A stretch of DNA of 32,646 bases from Nemertoderma westbladi (taxonomy: Eukaryota; Xenacoelomorpha; Nemertodermatida; Nemertodermatidae). Within the stretch, counting starts at the first letter, position 1. Every line of letters starts with the position of its first letter. The stretch spans positions 1 to 32,646 of the forward strand of contig JAUCBJ010005688.1 in assembly GCA_032718475.1 (NCBI GenBank), given 5' to 3'. The position numbers were made by a program, and so were the translations under genes. Shown here piece after piece: positions 1 through 10,923 of the stretch. A model generated the notes under the pieces. That model was not told the DNA's origin and ran no database searches. It saw only the letters and a list, made by a program, of their open reading frames with translations.

Positions 1-82
1 AACTCCCAAGGTTGCATACTATCACTATAGCTGGGAGAGTCAAAGCTAGTGTACACTAGAGTCAGCCTAGAGCTAGGAAAAA

Positions 83-165
83 GAATAATGCTCTTCTAGG
101 GTTCGAACTCACGACCTTCTAATTAGAAAACTAATCAAATGATCAGCTTGAAGGCCTTAGACCCT
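83..165 (-). repeat. tRNA-like sequence, probable SINE head or tRNA relic
   Basis: Read on the minus strand, this segment resembles the 3' two thirds of a tRNA. A B-box-like GAGTTCGAACCC (plus positions 99-110) is preceded by an anticodon-arm-like stretch and a weak A-box-like region. The plus strand text GGTTCGAACTCACGACCTTC is typical of an inverted tRNA gene. The acceptor stem does not close cleanly, so a working tRNA is unlikely; a tRNA-derived SINE or a pseudo-tRNA is the better reading. It directly precedes the palindromic minisatellite. Confidence 0.45.
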
Positions 166-169
166 TATG

Positions 170-878
170 AGTCATAGTCTATGCCTCAGTGCCTCAGTGA
201 GGCATAGTTTATGCCTCATTGCCTCAGTGAGGCATAGTCTATGCCTCAGTGAGTCATAGTCTATGCCTCAGTGCCTCAGTGAGGTATAGTCTATGCCTCA
301 GTGAGGCATAGTCTATGCCTCAGTGAGTCAAAGTCTATGCCTCAGTGCCCCAGTGAGGCATAGTTTATGCCTCAGTGAGGCATAGTATATGCCTCAGTGA
401 GGCATAGTCTATGCCTCAGTGAGTCATAGTCTATGCCTCAGTGCCTCAGTGAGGCATAGTCTATGCCTCAGTGAGGCCTAGTCTATGCCTCAGTGAGGCA
501 TAGTCTATGCCTCAGTGCCTCAGTGAGGCATAGTCTATGCCTCAGTGAGTCATAGTCTATGCCTCAGTGCCTCAGTGAGGCATAGTCTATGCCTCAGTGC
601 CTCAGTGAGGCATAGTCTATGCCTCAGTGAGTCATAGTCTATGCCTCAGTGCCTCAGTGAGGCATAGTCTATGCCTCAGTGAGGCATAGTCTATGCCTCA
701 GTGAGGCATAGTCAATGCCTCAGTGAGTCATAGTCGATGCCTCAGTGAGGCATAGTCTATGCCTCAGTGAGGCATAGTCTATGCCTCAGTGAGGCATAGT
801 CTATGCCTCAGTGCCTCAGTGAGGCATAGTCTATGCCTCAGTGAGTCATAGTCTATGCCTCAGTGAGGCATAGTCTGT
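170..878. repeat. Palindromic minisatellite, 22-bp unit with longer variants
   Basis: This is a tandem array of about 22 bp built on GAGGCATAGTCTATGCCTCA. Each unit is an inverted repeat: TGAGGCATAG and CTATGCCTCA flank a single T. The joints between units (GCCTCAGTGAGGC) are palindromic too, so the array is a series of alternating palindromes. Some units carry an extra GCCTCAGT, giving a 30-bp higher-order variant, and others have GAGTCATAG in place of GAGGCATAG. No coding role is seen. Such DNA can extrude cruciforms. Confidence 0.93.
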
Positions 879-940
879 GTCAGGTCTTAAATGAGAGTCT
901 TACAATTTCGAACGTCAACGAACAAATTCGACGGTTACTG

Positions 941-1015
941 TTCCACCTTGGTGTAGTGGTTGCATTGAATTCACATCTCCCGTATGTCATGGGTTCGATC
1001 CCTGCATGAACCAGG
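941..1015 (+). repeat. tRNA-derived SINE head (pol III A and B boxes)
   Basis: TGGTGTAGTGG at 949-959 matches the pol III A box and GGTTCGATCCC at 992-1002 matches the B box. They are about 32 bp apart, as in tRNA genes. The folded shape is imperfect and sequence continues past the position of the acceptor end, so this is more likely a SINE head than a tRNA gene. The likely SINE body runs into the block at 1111-1209 that carries the CCCTCTAGCGG core. Confidence 0.6.
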
Positions 1016-1110
1016 GCAGTTTTCGTTCGGTCAGCAATAGGCCTAACGTTGCAAAATGCAGTATTATTGCCTAGTAACCCATTCATGGCTACCATATGGT
1101 TTTCACTTTG

Positions 1111-1790
1111 AGACATTTCGCCCTCTAGCGGCAGGCTGGGGAACTTCAGACTACTCTGTGACTCTGCAAAAAATATAGCCCATATTGTAATAGATACCGA
1201 TTGAGGGGTCAAAATTAAGTAATAATATATCTAAATAAGTCTCAAACATCTTGCCTCATGGCTCGACCCTTAGAACTCTTAAGCAATATAACTTCGTAGT
1301 TTTGCGGATTGTAAATAACAAAGCTAGAGAAGATGTTAATTTTCAAATAATACGCCCTCTAGCGGCAGACAGGGGAACTTCAGACTTCTCTATGACTCCG
1401 CAAAAGATATGGCCTATGCCGTAGTAGATGCCGATTGGGGGGTCAAAATTAAGTAATAATATATCTAAATAAGCCTCAAACATCTTGCCTCATGGCTCGC
1501 CCCTTAGAACTCTTAAGCAATATAACTTCATAGTTTTGCGGATTGTAAATAACAAAGCTAGAGAAAATGTTAATTTTCAAATAATACGCCCTCTAGCGGC
1601 AGACAGGGGAACTTCAGACTACTCTATGACTCCGCAATATTCGACCTACGACTCCGCAACAACTCATATGACCTATGCCGTAGTAGATGCCTACCGAATT
1701 TAAACCTATTCGGAATGAAAATAACAAAGTTAGAGAAGATGTTAATTTTCAGATCATACGCCCTCTAGCGGCAGACTGTGGAACTGCTGA
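1111..1790 (+). repeat. Tandem repeat of about 234 bp carrying the CCCTCTAGCGG core
   Basis: Two near-complete units start at 1210 and 1444 (CAAAATTAAGTAATAATAT) and are flanked by partial units on both sides. Each unit contains the core CGCCCTCTAGCGGCAG followed by GGGGAACTTCAGAC. Exact CCCTCTAGCGG cores sit at 1121, 1355, 1589 and 1761. No long ORF with protein-like composition is present. The same core appears in the unrelated 315-bp satellite at 7190-8190. Confidence 0.88.
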
Positions 1791-2257
1791 TGGCTGGATA
1801 TAGGTAACAGTAATTAGTAATCAGAGGTGTCACGAGAGGGGGGCGGGGCGCTTGGATAAAACTATTATTAATAAGCTGTTGCTTGGTTAAAGCTAATTGG
1901 GGGTCAAAGGTCAACGATAAAGCTGTCTGGATATAGATAAGAGTAATTAGTTACCAGTAAGGGAGCCGTATACCCTATGGCTAAGTATAACGAGATGAAA
2001 GTCAATGAGGTCATTTAGAAACCAATATATAAAACTAATTATTGATAAATCTAAAATTAAGTACAAATAAATAAAGTAAAATAAAATTATTACGCGGTCT
2101 ACCGTTAATATAAAAACTAATTAATCTAAAAATAGAAATCAATGTATAAAGTAAAAGTACAGTAATACAATTAATTAATTTAAAATAAAGTAAAATAAAA
2201 TACAAATAATTAATTAAAATTAAATATAAATAAATAGCTATTAATAAATAAAAGAGC
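1791..2257. other. Non-coding, AT-rich spacer
   Basis: Nothing recognisable as a gene was found. From about 2030 the sequence is almost pure A/T with runs of AATTAATT and AATAAA. The flank outside the related MITE copy at 25140-25240 has similar AT-rich composition, so part of this stretch may belong to the MITE or reflect a preferred AT-rich target. Confidence 0.6.
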
Positions 2258-2567
2258 CGCGGTGTCACTTATGACACCCTTTGGTCCTCTCGGTGACAGT
2301 TGGACCTCACTGACACCCATTGTGTATCAGGGCGCTAATCAGTCTGATTAATTAGGATAATCAATTAAACCCTAATTAGGAGTCGTAAGACACCTATTAG
2401 GGTTTAATTGTACTAATTAATTGATGCCACCTATCAATTAGGGTCTAATTAGCCTAATTGGGAGGTGTCACCTAGACAGTCTGGCGCCAATGACACCCTA
2501 TGGGTGATAATAGGGTGTCATATGACACCCAATGGGTGTCAGTGAGGTCCAACTGTCACTGAGAGGA
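2258..2567. mobile_element. Hairpin MITE, copy 1
   Basis: Arms at about 2285-2322 and 2530-2567 are inverted copies of each other; the outer ends read TCCTCTCGGTGACAGTTGG and the complement of TCCTCTCAGTGACAGTTGG. The 283-bp body contains further internal inverted repeats (GACACC/GGTGTC and AATTAG/CTAATT types). A short palindromic GTGTCACTTATGACACC lies just outside the left arm and is shared with the related copy at 24828-25140. There is no coding capacity and I see no clear target duplication. Its right end coincides with the point where the LINE ORF begins. Confidence 0.8.
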
Positions 2568-4878
2568 GCAAACCCCTACTACTGACCATATTCTGTTTCG
2601 TAGGAAATACAGGAGCTCTATACAAGACTGTAATGCATTTACACTTCGACCCTTCTCCAGTGATCACCGCCTTATTGTGGCCAAGGTAAGACTTAGTCTG
2701 CGTGCTAGCAGAACAACGAAATCTGCCTTGCCGCGGCATGACTGGTCCTCTCTGTTGCAACAGCCAAGTGTGAGATCCAGCTTCACACTAAAGCTGAGCA
2801 ACAGGTATGAGGCTCTTGCCTCTGAGGCGGCAGATCACTGTGAGGGCTATACTGCCTTTACAGAAGCAGTTAAGTTAGCAGCTGCAGAAACAGTTCCTGT
2901 ATACCCTCGAAACAGGAAAAGGGCACCCTGGACTGACAACAAAATTCAGAAGTGCCGAAATGACCTTCATAAGTCGCAGAAAGAGTCCCGACTCAAACAG
3001 ACTACAGCGGCCAAGAATGCAGTTAAGGCTGCATCTAGGTCCCTGAACAGGCAGTACTCTGTTAATCTACAGGAGCTAATAAACCAACAGGTTGATGCCA
3101 TCAATGATGCTGACGACAACAGGCAATCATCCCAGGCATGGAAATCGATCAATTTGCTTACTGGGCGGAAAAGCCAGCCAACCACCAAGGTTAAGGCTGA
3201 ATCACCAGCCGATCGCCTCAATGGTTGGAAAGCCCACTTTGAAAAGCTCCTCAATAATGACAGGGTATTGCCTGATAACTTTATAGAGGTAAAAGTGTCT
3301 GAGTCTGTACTCCCAGATATTCCCATTGGCGATATCTCCTTTGCAGAAGTGAAGGCTGCTGCAAAGAGCATTAAGACCAATCGTGCCGGTGGAGTAGATA
3401 GTGTTCCCCCTGAGGTCTTTAAAATACCTGAGTGTTTAAAGCTCATCTATCCCATCATAGTACACATGTACCGAACAACAAGAGTCCCACAAGAAATGAA
3501 AACAAATAAGTTGGTGCCAGTTCCCAAGAAGGGCAATCTAACACTCTATGGTTCTTTTCGGGGAATCTCATTGATCTCGATTGCTGCAAAGCTATACAAT
3601 AGGATTCTATTAAATCGCATCAGGGATCCCATTGAGAGACTGCTCTGTGGAAATCAGAATGGGTTCCGTAAAGGTCGTGGGACCATGGAGCCCATTTTGG
3701 CACTTAGAAGGATAATTGAAGAATTATCAAAAAAGAAAGACAGGCATCTGGCTGTTATCTTTGTTGACTTCTTCAAGGCCTTTGATTCAGTCTCTCGCTC
3801 ACGTATGTTCAGCATACTTTCATTATATGGGATTCCTGATGAAATTATTGCAGCAATCAGATCAGTATACGATGGTTCGACAACATTTGTGTCTACTGTT
3901 GACGGTGACACAGAACCATTTGAAGTGTTATGGGGCGTCCTCCAAGGAGACACACTTGCACCATTCTTGTTCATTATTGTGGTTGACTATGTTCCACGCA
4001 TGTTCTTAGATCATCATAATGATGATGGGGTGATGATAACTCCACCTACTGGCTCCAGAAGTCGAGGAAATCCTGCCAAGTACCTAACTGATCTAGACTT
4101 TGCTGATGACTTAGGAGTACTCTCAGAATCACTAGAGGGAGCCCAACGGCTCCTCAGCCCATTAGAACATGCTGCTTCTAGTGTTGGTCTTTTTATTAAC
4201 TCCAGAAAGACCAAAATTTTCACAGTTAACTTTGAAAGTCCTCAGCAAGTCTCTGATCGGATGAGCATAAGCTCAAAAGATGGTATGCTTGAGCATGTGG
4301 ATGACTTCTGTTACCTGGGATCATGGATCCGGAAGTCAGGTGAGGACCTTCGAATGCGTAAGGGAAAGGCATGGGCAGCCTTGAATAGGCTTTCCAGGAT
4401 TTGGAAGTCACCGAGAATTAATCGGAAACTCAAGGTCCGGTTATTTAGAGCAGCAGTAGTTCCAGTACTCCTCTATGGAAGTCCATGCTGGGCTCTAACT
4501 GCTGAGGACACCAAATCTCTGGATGGCACATTCACAAGAATGCTACGCCGGGTTCATTGTGTCAAGTTCAATGCAGACATCACCAACCAGACACTATATA
4601 ACATTGGAGGTGTCTCATTGGTTCCCCCAAGCTTGACACTAGAACAAACTCGCCTCCGCTTTGCAGGACATCGCTTTCGCCGTGAGGATCAGCCAGTGCA
4701 TAATCTTGTACTTTGGCAGTCTCATGGAGTGAATAAGCATGGTGGACAGCCCATTACTTTCTTGAGACGCATCTTAAAGGACACTGGCCTTGAAGATGCG
4801 GATGATCTAGCAAATGTCATGGGTGATAGGGAGTTGTGGCGGTGCAATTTTGTCGATAAGCCGGCACAATATTCTTAA
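2566..4878 (+). CDS. 5'-truncated LINE ORF2: endonuclease tail plus reverse transcriptase
   Basis: The open frame runs from just after an in-frame stop at 2560-2562 to TAA at 4876-4878. Its first residues are the end of an apurinic-endonuclease-like domain: DHILFRRKYRSSIQD, then the terminal motif SSDHRLIVAKVRL at about 2656-2694, so the usual start and most of the endonuclease are missing. The GTG at 2677 is not a real start. A reverse transcriptase domain follows with the motifs PVPKKGN, NGFRKGRGT, VDFFKAFDSV (catalytic Asp codon 3766) and FADD (codons 4099-4110), then a thumb region and the C-terminal GSWIRKSGEDLRMRKGKAW and RLRFAGHRFRRED. No stop or frameshift interrupts more than 750 codons, which suggests recent insertion. 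The clade is uncertain, possibly RTE-like. The host effect would be retrotransposition, but this copy lacks a functional endonuclease and promoter. Confidence 0.9.
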   Translation, partial: EQTPTTDHILFRRKYRSSIQDCNAFTLRPFSSDHRLIVAKVRLSLRASRTTKSALPRHDWSSLLQQPSVRSSFTLKLSNRYEALASEAADHCEGYTAFTEAVKLAAAETVPVYPRNRKRAPWTDNKIQKCRNDLHKSQKESRLKQTTAAKNAVKAASRSLNRQYSVNLQELINQQVDAINDADDNRQSSQAWKSINLLTGRKSQPTTKVKAESPADRLNGWKAHFEKLLNNDRVLPDNFIEVKVSESVLPDIPIGDISFAEVKAAAKSIKTNRAGGVDSVPPEVFKIPECLKLIYPIIVHMYRTTRVPQEMKTNKLVPVPKKGNLTLYGSFRGISLISIAAKLYNRILLNRIRDPIERLLCGNQNGFRKGRGTMEPILALRRIIEELSKKKDRHLAVIFVDFFKAFDSVSRSRMFSILSLYGIPDEIIAAIRSVYDGSTTFVSTVDGDTEPFEVLWGVLQGDTLAPFLFIIVVDYVPRMFLDHHNDDGVMITPPTGSRSRGNPAKYLTDLDFADDLGVLSESLEGAQRLLSPLEHAASSVGLFINSRKTKIFTVNFESPQQVSDRMSISSKDGMLEHVDDFCYLGSWIRKSGEDLRMRKGKAWAALNRLSRIWKSPRINRKLKVRLFRAAVVPVLLYGSPCWALTAEDTKSLDGTFTRMLRRVHCVKFNADITNQTLYNIGGVSLVPPSLTLEQTRLRFAGHRFRREDQPVHNLVLWQSHGVNKHGGQPITFLRRILKDTGLEDADDLANVMGDRELWRCNFVDKPAQYS

Positions 4879-5639
4879 AAATGCAGCTGCAATGCAGCAT
4901 GCCGATCCTAGTAGTAGTACCAGCCCCTACATGGCATTATTATTAACCTATAAAATATTTGAACGGCCCAGTGCTTAAAATTCAATCAGCTGGCCTCCCA
5001 CATAACATAGCAGTGAGTACCCTTATTCCTCATAGATATTCCCATAGGGTTCACTAGGAAGAGCTATTAAGCTGGCGGGGTAATACACAAACTAATAACA
5101 GTTGATGTTTGCTTACTGCAGTGAGAGAGTAATAAACTTGGTAAGTAATATACTTCCCTGCAGTTTGGGTCTATCCATTCAATCAATAGTAGTAGCTTAC
5201 TAGGCCCTCATGAGCACCAGTGTTTCTATCATTCAGTCTATGGCAATTTTTGTGTTATAGGGCTATTTTTCGTAATAAAAAAAAGACACTTTAATAATTT
5301 TTTCAAAACTTTTTTTCCATATCCTGGGGTTGAGCTGCTTCGATTGATATAACTTTCATTGACGGACGAGCTATAGCTTCGGAGGAGTTCACCCGATATG
5401 CATAGATACATACAAACATAGATAGATAGATTTACGTCACATCCAAAGAGCCACTTGTTGATATGAAATGGCTTAATGGATGATCAGAAAGATGTTTCCA
5501 TAGTGGCTTTATAGGTGATAAGTGGCCTTCTGGATGTTTGGCTTTTGGATGATTTTATGGCTTAACGGATGATTTGGCCTTATTCGAATACTACAGTAAA
5601 TTATATTGAAATTGTTTGTAATGGAACTTTCTGGGTCAT
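4879..5639. other. LINE 3' tail and unassigned sequence
   Basis: The first 20-100 bases after the stop (ATGCAGCTGCAATGCAGCAT) belong to the LINE 3' end, because they recur in the short copy at 23911-24005. No poly(A) tail is seen. The remainder holds no convincing ORF; there is a small GATAGATAGA stretch near 5420 and a loose repeat of ATGGCTT..GGATGAT between 5460 and 5575. Confidence 0.55.
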
Positions 5640-5647
5640 CCAAATAG

Positions 5648-6038
5648 GGTAGGGTTCAATCTTCACCCGGGTCCAATCTTAGCCCGCGTTCAACCTTCGC
5701 CCGGGGGAAACCTTCGCCAGCATACAACCTTCGCCCAATTAGTAACCATTTTAGTTATCAATTTAGGGAAAGGAGCAGGTTAGACGGCTTTTTCTAACCA
5801 AAACAATAAATGATGTTGTTACCAATTGAGGGAAAGGAGCAGGTTACAGATGCGGCTTTTTCTAACCAAAACAATAATTGTTCATATTGGGCGAAGGTCA
5901 CTCGCGGGCGAAGATTGCCTGCAGACGACGACGTGAAGTATCCGCGGGCGATAGTTACTAAATTTGACGGCAAAGATTGCTCCGGGCGAAGATTGGGCGC
6001 GGGCGAAGCTTTCTTGCGGGCGAAGTTTGATGCGTAGC
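5648..6038. mobile_element. hAT-like MITE with 8-bp target duplication and minisatellite core
   Basis: A perfect 8-bp direct repeat CCAAATAG flanks the element (5640-5647 and 6039-6046). The ends are imperfect inverted repeats, GGTAGGGTTCAATCTTCACC against GCTACGCATCAAACTTCGCC, followed by many subterminal copies of TTCGCCCG on the left and CGGGCGAA on the right. An 8-bp duplication and clustered subterminal repeats are typical of hAT elements. The centre (about 5757-5880) is two copies of a 68-bp minisatellite. The element is 391 bp with no transposase. The short ORFs across it are low-value products of the repeats. Confidence 0.82.
5757..5880. repeat. 68-bp minisatellite, two units (array A)
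   Basis: Two units lie in tandem, each with GGAAAGGAGCAGGTTA then a short spacer and TCTAACCAAAACAATAA; the TAACC motif recurs 68 bp apart (5796 and 5864). Within a unit GGTTAGA and TCTAACC form a small stem. The same unit makes the arrays at 26671-27110 and 27826-28155. Confidence 0.9.
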
Positions 6039-6046
6039 CCAAATAG

Positions 6047-6829
6047 CCTACACAAAAGAAGAAGGAGTGCCTCTATTCTATTGAAGAATTAAATGCTGAA
6101 TTCAAATCCGAAAACCGCGTAAGTACAAGTAGTGGTAATCCTTCCTAGAGGTGGGCCTACTGTATCTACATATGAAACAACATTCGGTGCGGGGGCGAGA
6201 CATCAAACGGAGACCATTATCCATTGAGATACTACAATCGTGTGCAGCTGATGAAGGACTGTACCTTACCTCCTTCACTCTTATACACTAACCCTGGTTG
6301 TACACACATAAGATCTCGGCGGCCAGGGTTCGCATATGACCCTCCTTGACACTTCCCAAGTTCAATATGACCCTATCTGACTCCTCCCAGGTTCAATATG
6401 ACCTTCCCTGACGGTGATAGCTCTGTATTGAATTGTTATAGCTCGGTATAGGTCGCTATAGCTCTGTATTGTATTGTTATAGCTTAGACTTTAGACATTA
6501 GACTAAACTTGATACACATGTATTCTGTCAAAAGTTTACAAAGGTAGAGATTGGTTGTGGTTGTTGCACATCTGGATAATTTGAAAGCTAGCCTACTTGA
6601 GTAATAATTTACTTCAATTTCAACCAAATTTAATTAAGGGGGCTGCCCTAGTTATGTACGCAATGTCTCTCGTGTGTATAGTATTGATGACAAGTTACTG
6701 CATATAAACAAACACGAAGTGGGGCCTTCGCGCAGCACGTGACTTAAATTTAATTTAAGTACTAATTCGAAAGTATTACTGTATTAGCAAATTTTAAGCA
6801 GATTTCGCCTAATCACTTTTTACCTCTTT
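6047..6829. other. Non-coding sequence with minor repeats
   Basis: No gene is recognised. Short direct repeats are visible: AAGTTCAATATGACC twice near 6358-6403, and a unit of about 50 bp containing TATAGCTCTGTATTG repeated near 6417-6482. A stretch of AATTTAATTTAA lies near 6749. Confidence 0.5.
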
Positions 6830-7189
6830 CATTTCTATTCAGACATTTCTGACTCTAGCGGTATAGTGAGAACTGAAGATGGATTAGGGTCTCCAGCCCC
6901 ACAAAGACACAGCCTATGGATGAATAGTACATACGTACATCGGCCAAGTTTCATCTTGAATAACGGATAACGAAATGAGAGACGGATCTCACTTTCAGAA
7001 ATTTCGTCGTATAGCGGCAGACCGATTAAATCTCCCCCCCCCCCCCCCCCACAAAGACGCAGCATGTGGTCCAGAATATATGGCAAGATTCAGCTTAAAC
7101 TGATTAAAATCAATGAGACGGGAGAATCTATTCACTTTCAGGCATAAAGTAGTCCTATAGCGGGTGACTGTTGAACTGATTTTCAACAA
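6830..7189 (+). repeat. Diverged relatives of the 315-bp satellite
   Basis: Three degenerate blocks keep the pattern TTTCA(G)ACATTT..CTAGCGG..AGAACTG..CAGCTTAAACTGATTAAAA: core-like sequences are at about 6851 (GACTCTAGCGG), 7010 (CGTATAGCGGCAGACC) and 7155 (TCCTATAGCGGG). A run of 17 C interrupts the second block at 7034-7050. The blocks lead into the well-ordered satellite that follows. Confidence 0.7.
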
Positions 7190-8194
7190 AACAAATTTTC
7201 AACTTGGCAGCTTTAAATTCGACAAAGTTATAAGCATGTCAATATCATAACGACGACAACGATTTCACTTTCAGACATTTGGCCCTCTAGCGGCAGACTG
7301 GAGAACTGCAGATGGATTCGCCTCCTTTGAAAGTCACAGCTAATGGTCTAATACATATCTGCCAAGTTTCAGCTTAAACGGATTAAAAGCAAAGAAATGG
7401 GAGGGCATTTAATGTTTAGACATGTGGCCCTCTAGCGGGAGACCATTGCACTGATGGTGTCTGAAAGTCTCTCAAAAATCTCAACTTTAGCTCATATTGA
7501 TACCTAGAAATTTTCAACTTGGCAGCTTTAAATCCGACAAAGTTATTAGCATGTCAAAATCGTAACGACGACAACGATTTCACTTTCAGACCTTTGGCCC
7601 TCTAGCGGCAGACTGGAGAACTGCAGATGGATTCGCCTCCTTTGAAAGTCACAGCTAATGGTCTAATACATATCTGCCAAGTTTCAGCTTAAACGGATTA
7701 AAAGCAAAGAAATGGGAGGGCATTTAATGTTTAGACATGTGGCCCTCTAGCGGGAGACCATTGCACTGATGGTGTCTGAAAGTCTCTCAAAAATCTCAAC
7801 TTTTGCTCATATTGATACCTACAAATTTTCAACTTGGCAGCTTTAAATCCGACAAAGTTATTAGCATGTCAAAATCGTAACGACGACAACGATTTCACTT
7901 TCAGACCTTTGGCCCTCTAGCGGCAGACTGGAGAACTGCAGATGGATTCGCCTCCTTTGAAAGTCACAGCTAATGGTCTAATACATATCTGCCAAGTTTC
8001 AGCTTAAACGGATTAAAAGCAAAGAAATGGGAGGGCATTTAATGTTTAGACATGTGGCCCTCTAGCGGGAGACCATTGCACTGATGGTGTCTGAAAGTCT
8101 CTCAAAAATCTCAACTTTTGCTCATATTGATACCTACAAATTTTCAACTTGGCAGCTTTAAATCCGACAAAGTTATTAGCATGTCAAAATCGTA
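7190..8194 (+). repeat. 315-bp satellite, three units plus the start of a fourth
   Basis: Units begin near 7190, 7505, 7820 and 8135 with AATTTTCAACTTGGCAGC, giving a 315-bp period and very high identity between units two and three. Each unit holds two CCCTCTAGCGG cores, one followed by CAGAC and one by GAGAC (7283, 7428, 7598, 7743, 7913, 8058). Each also holds a seed CGTAACGACGACAACG. The fourth unit is cut at that seed, where the giant trinucleotide tract starts. Confidence 0.95.
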
Positions 8195-9277
<1,083 letters not shown>

Positions 9278-10330
9278 ACTATTTGCATAAATTGACCCAC
9301 CCCCTAACAGTATCAATTCGCTAAGGCTCCGCCAACTTCGTGGCTCGCCCCACATATGGCTAATTCATCTGCGCCGAACATTATTGTTAAGATGTCAGAG
9401 AACTGCAATGCTTGATTGCTAATTTTGTTTTTAGAAAATGATTAAAATGTAAAGACCCTTACGCCGGGTCCTCAGCGCAAAAGATTTACAATAGTCCAAG
9501 AAGCTAGTAAAGAATTTCACTATTTTTTATTTTATATATTTTTAGAAAAACAAAGCAGTTTGTAAAAAATATAAGTTTTATCTTCAAAATATATTGTAAA
9601 CTAACATTCGTTTTAAAAAAAATAATCTAGAACTATTTTGGATTTTCCTATATTGCACTGATTCTCTGTGTTGCTGTGTACCCTAAGAGGAACATAAAAG
9701 TGGGAGAAAACGATTTTCAAAATAATTCGGTATCCATTCTATATTTTAAAGAAAATTAGCCTTTCTAAATAATGCAAATTTTAAATAATTGCCTTTTTGC
9801 CTGTTTTTAACCGAAGATTTTCAGAAGCCCAAAAAGCCACTGCGGCCAAATTTTGACATAATATTTAAAAAAAAATGGTTAAATTTCATTGGAAAGTGAT
9901 GAAATTTTCGAAATCAGGGTCATAAACTTTACAACACTGAACAAATCCAAAAGTTCAGGATTATTATTTAAAATATAAAATTTTCCAACTTTTAACTTTT
10001 CAACATTTCTATGTAGAAATTGCTTTGTCATCCGTTATAGTACACATTATGTACTACTGCATAGTTATGTTGCCCCATCTTTGATCTATCATATTAAAAA
10101 ACTTTCATGTGATTATATTCAAAACTGTAAAAGCCTTAGGGTTTTAAGCGCAACCAAGTTTTTTTTATTGTTAACTAGTATTAACTAATATTACATAGCG
10201 AAAAATAAAAAAATAATCCAAATTATAGCCAAAACCAAACAATTTTGAAACGCTGAGAGTGATAAATCGAAGAGTTGACTTGGCCGAAAATGCTGTACCC
10301 CCCCCCCCCCCCCCCCCTCCTTTAATAATT
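9278..10330. other. Non-coding AT-rich region
   Basis: No gene or clear repeat family is recognised. The sequence is A/T-rich with short homopolymers and ends in a run of 20 C at 10298-10317, just outside the inverted-repeat end at 10334. Confidence 0.5.
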
Positions 10331-10333
10331 TAA

Positions 10334-10700
10334 AGGCCCGTTCACATCCAACGGAACGGTACACCGCGCGGTGTACCACAGGCCCAGCGGTATACCGCTG
10401 AGTGTGAACGACCCTGCGGTATTCGAGCGGTGACTGTGCGGTAAATGATTTTGATTACCGCTGACATGACATGAACGACCCAACAGGTAGTTGTGCGGTA
10501 CACCGCGCGGTTTACCGCAGCCCATTGAAATAATGTTAATAAAATTATTGTCTAGACTGTTGAATTAACTGTGAACAGAGATAGACGACAATTTCCCGCA
10601 ACGGTACCGCTGCGTTACCGCTGCGGTTCCGCTGCGTTACCGCTGCGGTTCCGCTGCGTTACCGCTGCGGTTCCGCTGCGGTTACCGCGCGGTTTACCGC
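10334..10700. mobile_element. Left end of a GCGG-rich inverted-repeat element (Harbinger-like, tentative)
   Basis: The segment opens with AGGCCCGTTCACATCCAACGG, the exact inverted match of the segment ending at 24649. Both ends are preceded or followed by TAA (10331-10333 and 24650-24652), which would fit the 3-bp TWA duplication of PIF/Harbinger elements. The interior is dense in ACCGCGCGGT and GCGGTA motifs, with a 22-bp tandem unit GCGTTACCGCTGCGGTTCCG at about 10611-10683. Internal inverted copies of the end motif (GTGTGAACGACCC near 10409) suggest a foldback architecture. Confidence 0.5.
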
Positions 10701-10923
10701 TGGATTTAGAAATATGTTCAAATTACAGATTTACCGCACAGCTTATTCTATGGGGAAGTAAACCCACTCTCATGTGACTATTATTATTATTATTATTGTC
10801 GTTTAAATAATTCGGCGGGGAATTCAATTGCAGTAATACTACCGATTCTCTCGTATTCCCTTCATTCAGGGGCGGTTCTAGGATTTTGCTTGGGGGCCGG
10901 GGGTGGGGGGGGGGGGGGGGGGG

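Noticed and set aside
170-878. CRISPR-like array
   Set aside because: Units are contiguous palindromic repeats without unique spacers, and the context is eukaryotic.
880-1212. 110-residue minus-strand open frame
   Set aside because: It covers the SINE-like head and the satellite core, with no recognisable domain. Chance is the better explanation.
5810-6037. 75-residue plus-strand frame in the 391-bp MITE
   Set aside because: It runs through the minisatellite and the subterminal CGGGCGAA repeats, so its composition is explained by the repeats.
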